DNA of 64,000 bases from assembly GCA_964016875.1 (NCBI GenBank), contig OZ024737.1, positions 36,581,683 to 36,645,682 of the forward strand. Direction: 5' to 3'. The position numbers and the translations under genes were made by a program. The stretch is from Fallopia convolvulus. Lineage: Eukaryota; Streptophyta; Magnoliopsida; Caryophyllales; Polygonaceae. The notes under the pieces are model-generated. The model saw nothing but the letters and a program-made list of their open reading frames with translations, made no database searches and was not told where the DNA came from. Positions 24,382-34,430 of this stretch are shown here, piece after piece. The stretch's first letter is position 1; every line of letters starts with the position of its first letter.

Positions 24382-24932
24382 GTAGAAGCAACTCAAAGTG
24401 AAACAAAACCCAACTAAATTACTTCAAAAGCTTGGCCAATCAAGCTTCAAAACCCTAGACTTCTTTTCTTATTTATAGTAGATAATTAGGTTTGATATAA
24501 TATTATTCTATTGCCATAGAATAATACTTTTCCACCTAATAATCAGCCATATGCCCATATGCATAAACGATTTACACAATAAAATCTTCTACCAATATCT
24601 TTAACAACTTTCTTTATCTAAATCTTCTCACTCCTTGTAGCCCAAGCAATTGCCTTCTTCATGAGATATGATTTCCAAAGATATTATCCTCTTTTAAATG
24701 ATAATAATAATAACTCATTCTAGTTGGCAACACTTCTTATCCGAAGCACACACGCGTCCTTTCCTTTTATTGCTCTAGTCTTGTTTCTGGCGTGACTGTT
24801 CCATCTCACACTGTTCGCTTGGTAACAATGTCTCTTCATTCTCTAGTTTTCTTGATGCAACCTATTCAATTCTAAAACGCTTTGACAACACAAAAACCAT
24901 TAAACCCGATGATGTTTATCATCATCAAAACC

Positions 24933-25355
24933 TAGGGCTGGGCAAATTACGATCCAAATCGGAATTTTGGACCGGACCGAACTGACTGGACCGAGGATAT
25001 ACTGGTCCGGTCCTCGGTCCATGAATTTTAAAATTCCGGTCCCGGTCCGGACCGAATTTTTTAAAATAAAAATAAAATTATAAATTTGTATATATAAATA
25101 ATATTTCTTATGTTATAAAATTTGTTTTTTATGATTTAAGTTTGACTTTTATGTATATACTTCATAACATTATATTTTTTTCATAAATAATACATAAATT
25201 CTCTCAATAAAAATATAATTTTTTATTTTAAAAAATAATATCCCGGTCCGAAAGTGGATCGGATCGGATCGGACCGGAAAATTCCGATCCGGTCCTTGGT
25301 CCAAAGATTTAGGAAACTCAGCCCCGGTCCGGTTTTTGATCGTTGCCCACCACTA
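24933..25355. mobile_element. non-autonomous hAT element (423 bp)
   Basis: Imperfect terminal repeats (TAGGGCTGGGCAA at left; the right end is complementary to TAGTGGTGGGCAA) flanked by the 8-bp duplication TCAAAACC (24925-24932 and 25356-25363). Subterminal CGGTCC/GGACCG motifs are repeated. No coding sequence. Confidence 0.88.
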
Positions 25356-25374
25356 TCAAAACCTAAGGGACTAT

Positions 25375-25770
25375 TTCCACGTGGATAGATAGAATTTCCA
25401 CGTGGATTGAGGAAGAAGAAATCGTTTGTTGGGCTTGTAGCATTATCACCCCGCCCTAAGAGATAGATTTTCGACCTTCTCTCTCCCTCTCCTCCATTAT
25501 AAATACATGTTTTCGCCATGTATGATGAGCACTTCATATTCGTTGAGCTCGCTAGCAAGTCTTGTCATTTACCTTGACATTCCATCGATGACAAACTGCT
25601 ATTTTGACTTAGGCATCGGAGGTGGATTAGGGGGTTCCCGTCCCATGTCCATTGTTTTGCAGATTCTAGGTTGAAGAGGGGTTTGGAACGGAAGGTGCAG
25701 AAAGGAGTATACGATTAAAGCACTGAAGACAAATTTTTGTGCACTAAAAGTTGTCTCCGTCCGTGGGGAA
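25375..25770 (+). repeat. left LTR of the 2.4 kb element (approximate limits)
   Basis: Aligns by eye with 27352-27765. The TATA-type stretch TATAAATACATG is near 25498. Limits are uncertain by about 10-20 bp. Confidence 0.55.
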
Positions 25771-27351
25771 CGAGTAATCGACCCACGCAATTATGTTGTT
25801 GGAATCGATCCCAAAAGAGCAAGAAGTGATTTTTCGAAGTCCTTGGGCAATCGCGAAAAGCGAAATCAAGCGCGGTGGTGCCCTCAGCGAACAAAACCGA
25901 GACCGCGGAACAGTGAGCCACGACCACGATCTAGAAGACCACGACCGCGGACCCGAAAACCACGACCGCTGCAACCAGGGCGATTGCACAAACTCCCATA
26001 TTCGCTCGAAGGATCGAACCCTAGCTCATACCGAGCAAGGCCTTTTGCTTGCCTAAACCGTGACAAGTGCCCTCTCTCAAGCACGGTCGTTCATTTTGCG
26101 AGCCGTCAAGGGTCCAAGTCGATCGACGGAATCGACGGTTGTAATGCTAAACGGTCTGAATATGATGGGTTTGGCCGATTATGGGACTCAAAATTGTGTG
26201 TTTCTAAATCTAAGAGCAATCGAAGTTTACAGAGTCATGGGTCATCGCACGAATCAGGACGAGCAACCGCGACGTGGAGATCCGCGACCACGGTCGATCG
26301 CAATTTTGCATCTCGAAGCCTGCACCGGCCCTAATCCAAGAAGGGAACCATAGTTCTATCAACCACCACTATGAGCATGGTCAATCGAGCCACGCCGGAT
26401 CCAATCCCGTACGTGGTGACCCTCGCATATCTCTGGTGTCTAGGCCAAACAACGGGAAAGGGGCATCAAACACCACTTAAAACGAGGAGGAAGATTAGAT
26501 TACTCATGCTTTAGCCTCCTTCTCGAGAGAGATCGAAAATATTTAGAGCAAGCGCGCCCAGTCAGAGTCCCATTTGGACCAAACCTTGGAAGAGAGTGCT
26601 ACATTGAAACACACCTTGGATAAAGTTCAGGGTAAGCACCCCGTTAGCGAATCGGTGATCGAAACGACCAGTCGACAACTCGCTAGCGTTATCGAATTCG
26701 CTGATAACTGTCGTGGTCGTAAGCTAGTAAGCGCTGCCGAGTCTGAAGAGATGCAAGATACCTACAAAAGCGATCGTAGAGCGCCTAAGAGTCAACGAAG
26801 GAGCAAGAAATACGAGTCACCCGCGCGTAAGAGTTCCCGAGCCACGGACCATCCTCACTCCAGTGACTCGACCTCGGGCGACTCGAAGAGTACCGATCGA
26901 CGACCGCGGAAATCGCGGCGGTCAGGAAAGCCCCAGTTGCAACCGCGACAAGTCTAGTCGTGGTCGCGGAAAGTATAACCGCGACCACGGAAGCCCCGGA
27001 AACGGTCGTGGCCGAAGCGATCATCACAAAAACCCGAGCGATTGTGACATAGATCGCTACGACCCATCCGAAAGACCCGAGTCAACTAATGACCAGGGCA
27101 GTAAGAAGAAGAGATGACGTAGTCGATGTCGGAGCGAAAGCAACGAAAGGCGTGAAGGGAAGATCGAGCACTATTGCACACTGAAAGGAAGTTGCTTGAT
27201 CTTCTAAGAGTGCACAGTGGAACCTTGCAATCAGCTCAAGAGCAAGCGGAGCACAAATTTGCTTTGGTGACATCGACACCGTTGCATAGAAGCTCCAACG
27301 CGCTAAGCCTCCGACAAAGTTCTCTCCATCATCAATTCATCATTCACTCTC

Positions 27352-27765
27352 TTATTAAAAAGATAGAATTTTCGCGTGGATTGGCGAACAAGAAATCTCT
27401 TGTTGGGTCTGGAGCATTATTGGCCTGCCCTAAGAGATAGATCGAGTTTTCGACCTTCTCCCCCCCCCCCTCTCCTTCATTATAAATACATGTATTCGCC
27501 ATGTACTATGAGCACCTCATATTCACTGAGCTCACTAGTAAGTCTTGTCCTTTACCTCGATGTTCGATCAACAAACTACTCTTTTGACTTATGCATCAGA
27601 GGTGGATTAGGGGTGTCTGCCGCCTATGTCTATTATTTTGCATGTTCTAGGTTGAATAGGAGCTTAAAATATTAATGGAAGGTGAAGAAGGAAGTTTACG
27701 ATCAGTGTATTGAAGATGAATTTTTATACTCTAACACTAAGCTTCTCTGCCGTACCCACTAGTCC
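27352..27765 (+). repeat. right LTR of the 2.4 kb element (approximate limits)
   Basis: Counterpart of 25375-25770, with numerous substitutions and small indels and a C-homopolymer near 27460. The divergence implies an old insertion. Confidence 0.55.
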
Positions 27766-28099
27766 TAAGGTAGTTCCGCCCTTCAAGGTTGTATCTAGTT
27801 CGTTCCCTTAGCCTGATTTAGTGACACAATTTTACTAAGCTCTACTCAACTCAATATATGTTCTACCTAGCTACAAACACATATTTTGTTACATACTTTT
27901 AGTTGTGAAATGAGCTTTGAATCTTGTTTCACGTGAGTTACCAAATCTATTGACGAAAGTACGTTTTACACTTTAAAATACACTAACTAGCTACGTACAT
28001 GATTTTTATAGCTAAAAAATTGTCATATAAATTAATATATTTTTGGTCATGATATAAATTAAGTTACATAAGGTAAATTTAACACTTGAAAATTGACAT
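27766..28099. other. intergenic, no gene seen
   Basis: AT-rich non-coding sequence; nothing recognised. Confidence 0.4.
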
Positions 28100-28566
28100 T
28101 GTTGTAGCGAGAGATCGAACGAGAACAATAAACATAATTAATACAGAGATTTACGTGGTTTTGTAATAGTGTACCTACGTCTACGGGGTAGAGAAATAAT
28201 ATATTATTACGGAGGCAGATTACAAAGTACAGATTATTAGGTATTTTAATAGTTTATATAATGACTCTGGAAATCCTATTACAGTTTACGGAACGAAGAC
28301 CCAAACAGATCGTGAGAGGTCCAATAACAAATAATATTATATACCATTTGGACGGGTGGGTGCTGCCCCCGGCCGGGAACGTCGCCTCTGGACCCCTGAT
28401 TCGCTGACCAGTCAGCGAGATCACTGCTGAGGGCGCTGCCCCTCGAACTCCCTACCGGGGGCTCCACCCCCCAGACCTCTGGTGTAATTGACAGTCGATC
28501 GAGGACTCCGCTTTCAAACCCCTAACGGATCCGATCAACGACAGGTTAATTCAAGGCATATTAACA
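28100..28566 (-). mobile_element. solo LTR, Copia-like
   Basis: TGTTG...TTAACA ends (TG/CA), flanked by near-identical 5-mers GACAT (28095-28099) and AACAT (28567-28571). On the minus strand its last bases CGCTACAACA and the upstream ACCACGTAAATCTCTGT match the usual 3' end of plant Copia LTRs, but no tRNA primer site follows. It is therefore a solo LTR, not the end of an element. It is GC-rich in the middle (28350-28480). Confidence 0.6.
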
Positions 28567-29862
28567 AACATGTTATATAAATTAATTCACATGAGGTTTG
28601 CATCGATCTTCAAGTCTTCTTAATTTGCTCAACAGTATTTTTCTAAACGTAAAAATATAATAATTAACATGCAGGTTGTCACTTGAGTGAAATGAGACTT
28701 AAATATCACATTACAAATGAGATTTTTCAAAGTTCATACTTTTTTTTTAATCAGAGGAGACTTTCAAAGTAATTCATACTGCATGACAACTAGTGAAAAC
28801 TTTCCAAATGTCAATAACAAATCTAAATGCTACAGTATTCTTTTTCTTTAATCATTTTCCATTTAAAATAAGGACTTCTGGTTAATTATACCTCGCAACT
28901 TTCTTACATACCGAGTAAATGGCTACGAATATTATAAATGGCTACGAATTCCTTACATACCGAGTTGTCATCCATCAAATGAGATGCATTTTTTGTGTAT
29001 AAAGAAGGATTAAATTAAAAATCTTGTTATCTTTCAATCCTTGGCGTTGCTCAGATTACACGCTGACACGCTATCTATCTATCGACACATGCATTTACAC
29101 CTACATACATTCAAAACCAAGATTTTCCAGAATCTTTCTCACTCCAACCAATTAACTATCTTCCGTTTTAATTAAGCATGTAATTAATGTAAATATTTGT
29201 ATTCACTAATCTGCATGCCCACGTGTCCCTGATTTGAAAATCACATATCAACCAACCAAACCATGTGAACCAGCTAATATAATCCCTTTTGAACAGCTGA
29301 GATAGATCTTTCATTAGTCCTTAAACAATTGCAATTAGTTGATTGAATTATAATAACACGTGAAGGGTGAAATATAAATACCTAGTTTATTAATTATAGT
29401 ATTGCTTCATTTATTTTAAAAAAATCTTATAATTCCAGGCTGCTAAACTTTGACTAGTGAGAGGCAAATTTATGGCCAAAATCCGGGCCATAATTAATGT
29501 GAGATGTCTTACGTTTGCATGACTACACAATAAGACAGCCCGCTCAAGATTTTTTAAAATAAACATTTTTTTAATTATTAAATTTGGACTTGTAATAGAC
29601 AAATTATCGGTTTTCTTTGTATTGTATTCAAAAGAAGAAGAAGAAAACAAAGAGCTAGAAGTTGATCATGCATGTCACAAGATATATATGTACACATCTC
29701 AATATTAATGCACTATTCGGATATTAGAAAAGTCACTCTTTATACTTAGGAAATATTTGTTTGGGTACTATGATGTTTTATGTATTTTTCTAAGTAGTTT
29801 TTAATACTTTTATTTAAGTGATTTGATATTTATTTTCACTTAGGCTACACGTTTTACTAAAA
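28567..29862. other. intergenic, no gene seen
   Basis: Non-coding. A short imperfect repeat (CTTACATACCGAGT and AATGGCTACGAAT, each twice) occurs at 28903-28965. Confidence 0.4.
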
Positions 29863-32781
29863 CTAGTTGATGACCCGGGCCTTACCCGAGAACTTTTCTA
29901 AATAAAAATTGTAAGATGTTAATTTAAATTTAATATAGGTATTATAAATTATATAATAATAAATAATAATATAATTAATTAAATTAAATATTAAATATGT
30001 AATTATTTAAATTATAATAATATATTTTATTATTAAAATGTATACCAATATTATCTTATTCTTAAAAAATGCTATTTGTAATATTTATGTAATAATTATA
30101 AAAAAAGTTGATGCTCTTAAATCGTAGGGTTTACTCGAACACACACAAAAACTCGAATCTGAAATGTCTGAACCTAAACTCAATTGAATTAGCCTGATTA
30201 ATCGGTTTAACATTAAGAGATCAATAATTTTTATTTATTTATGTACAGACCCGTAATATAAAAAATTAGCATATGAATAGAAATTTAATATATTGTAAGA
30301 CACAACATATCCATACTGAATTAATTAAAAAAATGTTATACGTATTAATTTAAAATCAGTATAAAAAATCAACATGTTTATGGATAGAATTTAATATAAG
30401 AAACATGGTCCATATTGAAAAATCCAAAATTAATATAAGAAAATATAAAATTGTCACAGTTATGGATAGAAATATAAAATTAATATTATTATAAAAAAAA
30501 AAATATGGTCCATATTAATTAAATAAAATTGTCAGAGTTATGGATAGAAATATTATTATAAAAAAAATTGTAATTAAAATATGGTGATTGAGACATTAAA
30601 ATTTGATGACATTATTGCATTTAACTTTCATATTTATAGATAAAAAAATTAATATATAAAACACAACATATTTATAGAGGGAAATTTTAAAAGTTATCAT
30701 TTTTTTTAAGAAAATTAATATTGAAAATTCCAAAATTATTATGAAAACATGTTCAATATTAATTAAAGTCTTTATCATATTAATTGAAGTCAATATTAAT
30801 TAAAATCTGAAAATTAATATAAAAATACATGATTAAAAATGTCTCATACTAATTAAAAACTTTGTACTTTTGAATTGAAAGTTAATATGAAAGAATAAGA
30901 AATTCTAATATTGAAAATTCACAATTTAAAAATATGGTCCATATTTCATATTAATGGATTGGTGAGTCATGGATATAAAAGTTATCTATTTCATTTAGAG
31001 ATACTGAAATTAATTTAAATGGGCTATTAAATTAAAAAGGGGTATTTGGGATATTAAATTACTATTTTATATTTGTCATAATTATAGATAAGAACTTGAT
31101 ATTAAAAATTTATAATTAAAAATATAATCACAAATAGAAAAAGTATATATATTTTTTATATTTATCTCATTTATTGATATTTTTTTATCTATTTTACTCT
31201 AATAGATTAAATTAGTATTGTTTATGTGTCATATATATGGATAGTGATTAACCGATTTAAGATTAAGGGATCAATAATTTTTATATATCATGGTTCATAT
31301 TAATTGAAAAGGTTGTCATAATTATGGACAAAATATTAATATAAATAATTTTGTAACTAACAATATGGTGACTAAGACATTTAAATGTAATGACAATATT
31401 ACATTTAATATTCATATTTATAGATAGAAAACTACTATATAAAACTCAATATATTTATGGTTAAAATTTTAAAAAATTATCATTCTTATTCATAGAAAAC
31501 TAAAATTTTATTTAAGAAGATAATTAATAAGAAAATTTGAAATAATATGAATAAAGATTGAATTTTTTTAAAGATAAAAAAAATCTTCTATATTTACATG
31601 AATAAGACAAAAAGAAAAATTATGGAAAAGATAATGTAATTTTTTATCCAAATTCAATTTAGGCAAGTACTTATCTAGATCATGATTTTTTTTATTTTTT
31701 AATCAAAATTTGATTTAAGATAAATCTTTTACATAAATAAATAAAAGGATAAAGATAAAATAATTTTTATTTTTTATTTAAATTTCGAATTAAATTTTTT
31801 TAATATAAATAGATAGAAAAGAATTTAATTGAAAATATAAATAAAAAAATTATTTTTAAATATAAGGTGGGGCCAAATTCAATGTGGTGACTTCAAAAGA
31901 TAAAATAATTTTTATTATTTTTTTAAAAAATTCGAATCTAAATTCAATGTGTATTTAAAGTGAAGGAATCCTAACCATATACTCATACGATAAAAAATAT
32001 AAGATATATTTCATCAAGTTAAAATTTTAAAAGATATAAAATTATTATTTATCTATTTAAATGTAATGACAATATTGCATTTAACATTCATATTTATAGA
32101 TAGAAAACTGAATATATTTATGGTTAAAATTTTGAAAAGTTATCATTCTTATTCATAGAAAACTAAAATTTTATTTAAGAAGATAATTAATAAGAAAATT
32201 TGAAATAATATGAATAAAGATTGAATTTTTTTAAAGATAAAAAAAATCTTCTATATTTACATGAATAAGACAAAAAGAAAAATTATGGAAAAGATAATGT
32301 AATTTTTTATCCAAATTCAATTTAGGCAAGTACTTATCTAGATCATGATTTTTTTTTATTTTTTAATCAAAATTTGATTTAAGATAAATCTTTTATATAA
32401 ATAAATAAAAGGATAAAGATAAAATAATTTTCATTTTTTATTTAAATTTCGAATTAATTTTTTTTAATATAAATAGATAGAAAAGAATTTAATTGAAAAT
32501 ATAAATAAAAAAATTATTTTTAAATATAAAGTGGGGCCAAATTCAATGTGGCGATTTCAAAAGATAAAATAATTTTTATTATTTTTTTAAAAAATCGAAT
32601 CTAAATTCAATGTGTATTTAAAGTGAAGGAATCCTAACCATATACTCCTACGTTAAAAAATATAAGATATATTTCATCAAGTTAAAATTTTGAAAGATAT
32701 AAAATTATTATTTTAATAAAAGGGGTGATGTGGCGCAATATAGTGGCAAAAATTGCTCCGCCTTTAGTTATTAGTAATAGA
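29863..32781 (-). mobile_element. Helitron H1, non-autonomous (2919 bp)
   Basis: On the minus strand it begins TCTATTACTAATAACTAAAG at 32781 and ends with an imperfect GC hairpin (CTCGGGTAAGGCCCGGG) followed by CATCAACTAG at 29863. The flanking bases are A (5') and T (3'), the Helitron AT insertion site, with no target duplication. The 5' 60 bp closely match Helitron H2 at 40747. The body is over 80% A+T by eye and non-coding. Confidence 0.8.
31380..32713. repeat. ~660-bp tandem duplication inside Helitron H1
   Basis: The segment 31380-32055 is repeated at 32056-32713 with few differences. Both hold AAATGTAATGACAATATT near the start, GTGGGGCCAAATTCAATGTGG, and AAGTGAAGGAATCCTAACC near the end. 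A more diverged partial copy of the opening is at about 30585-30710. Confidence 0.85.
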
Positions 32782-33388
32782 TATAAAAATTCGTTTAAAC
32801 CTTGAAATTATTAAATACGATGATCTATTTGCTCCTAATGTGTTGGAATAATTTAATTAAAAGTTTCTATATAAATATAATATAACAACAATATCATGTA
32901 GAACTAGATTGGCACATATTTGCAAATATTGTACAAGGTATTTGTAAGGATTAATAATCTTTTCTAGCTCATATGAATCAAATGGACCACTGTTGAAATA
33001 TAACGCTCATACATCGACCGAAAAGATAGGACTAACTAATTCTAGAATATAAAGTTTGTGGGTTAATTTATCTATTGTGCTTTTTCGTCGAAATTAATCT
33101 ATCTATTATCAACTAATTTTAGAATGAAATTTCACTAAACTTATTTATAGTGCACTTCTAATTAAGAACGTTATCATGCCCTCTGTCTTCATAGCTAGCT
33201 AGTGACCCACAAACTGTATTGCAAATAAATTGAATTTATATTTAAATAAGAAAAATAAATTTCAAAATCCTTACCGGTTCAGTAAAGAAATGTTCAAAAA
33301 TTTTTTGATATTAGTTATTTGATTAAGCCCGATCAGTTATCATATGATTCATATTAATATTATCAATGTTATAACTTATTAGCAAATT
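32782..33388. other. intergenic, no gene seen
   Basis: AT-rich, non-coding. Confidence 0.4.
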
Positions 33389-33403
33389 GTTACAATAAAG
33401 ATA

Positions 33404-33570
33404 TTTTTTTTTGATCTATCGCTCGATTTGATGCTAATCAAACCGGAATTAATCTACGTCCGAATCTCAATTTTTTTCATACACGTTGTCAGGAAGCTTC
33501 GAACTTCGAACCCTCTGAACAAACGCTTAAGAAACCTAGCACCTCATCCTACTAAACCAATTGGTTATTG
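33404..33570 (-). mobile_element. tRNA-derived SINE (167 bp)
   Basis: Bounded by 15-bp direct repeats GTTACAATAAAGATA at 33389-33403 and 33571-33585. On the minus strand it has an A-box-like region (TTAGTAGGATGAGGTG), a B-box-like GGGTTCGAAGTTCGAA, a tRNA-unrelated 3' part, and an A9 tail next to the left duplication. Confidence 0.82.
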
Positions 33571-33585
33571 GTTACAATAAAGATA

Positions 33586-34430
33586 CTTGAAACCAGGAGC
33601 TCCTAAACACATAAAATTTGAAGAGTATAAGACAATTTTGGCATACAATACCACAATGCTTCTAAATAAAAGTTCCATTATAAGGAGCAATGCTTCCAGA
33701 AAAGCTTCCAAGTGGAATTTTATGGTTCCCAAACTACGTAATTGGAAGTCAATCTAAAGAGGGTTGGGGGTGTGGTCATTCATCACTCAGCATTACATAA
33801 GATTTTGATTTTATAACCACCCCATCCATCCAATCACGTCTTTCCTTTTGTTCTATATTTCTCTTCATTCTTTTTGTTTTAAACCAAAATTAATCCTACC
33901 TTTTGAAGTAATCATGACTTAAGATAGATCATTAGATTAGTAGGAATATAATCCACACAAAAAATTAAACAATTCACCATGCCATATATGAGACCTGGAA
34001 ATGCGATGGCCCATCCACATATATGATATATGGGCCCAACTTCATTAAGATATGGACCACGGATTCAAGAGAAGATCAGGCATCATCATGATGCCATGCT
34101 GACATCACAAAACAAACCTATTTAGGAAGGTAAGAATGTAAGATGCACAACACATTACACATGTATATACAAACCAAGTCTTGGCTCACCAAGCAATTTC
34201 CTTCTTACACCATTGACTTTACAATTCTTCAACTAAAAGTTAAAACCCCAATTTCATAGTATTATTTGTTTTTTAAAAAAATAAAGATTTTTTCATTAAA
34301 CAACCTTCCACTAATAGCTAGTCTTGGTCCTTAGCTATAAATACGTCAAAATCTTCCATCTCTTTCTATAAACCCTAAACAACCCTAAAAGAAAAGGGAA
34401 GAACAAGGCTGCATTTGAAAGAGGGGAGAG
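33586..34430. other. 5' region of the pirin gene
   Basis: Non-coding upstream sequence. A TATA box lies at 34336-34343. ATGATGCCATGCTGACATCA and similar ATG-rich stretches near 34080-34110 are unexplained. Confidence 0.4.
34336..34343 (+). promoter_or_regulatory. TATA box of the pirin gene
   Basis: TATAAATA 88 bp upstream of the pirin start codon, leaving room for a short 5' UTR. Confidence 0.6.

Larger units (their letters stand above)
25375..27765 (+). mobile_element. degenerate non-autonomous LTR retrotransposon (~2.4 kb)
   Basis: Two diverged direct repeats of about 400 bp (25375-25770 and 27352-27765) share TGTTGGG, CCCTAAGAGATAGAT, a CATTATAAATACATG TATA region, CTCATATTC and GGTGGATTAGG. 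They enclose about 1.6 kb without pol. The interior has open frames rich in Arg/Asp/Ser (25793-26056, 25843-26334, 26574-26957) in CGCGGACC-like sequence. They resemble no recognised Gag and may only be frames in GC-rich repeat. Exact termini, target duplication and primer site could not be fixed. Confidence 0.6.

Noticed and set aside
25793..27117. Several overlapping Arg-rich open frames as a host SR-like protein gene
   Set aside because: Long frames in several phases and both strands arise from GC-rich repeated CGACC/CGCGG sequence between LTR-like repeats; no splice structure or family match.
28279..28467. Short minus-strand ORF in GC-rich sequence
   Set aside because: Lies inside the solo LTR; composition alone explains the open frame.
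29863..32781. Centromeric or organellar AT-rich DNA
   Set aside because: Helitron 5' TC, 3' hairpin-CTAG and A/T flanks explain the block; no chloroplast or mitochondrial gene is present.
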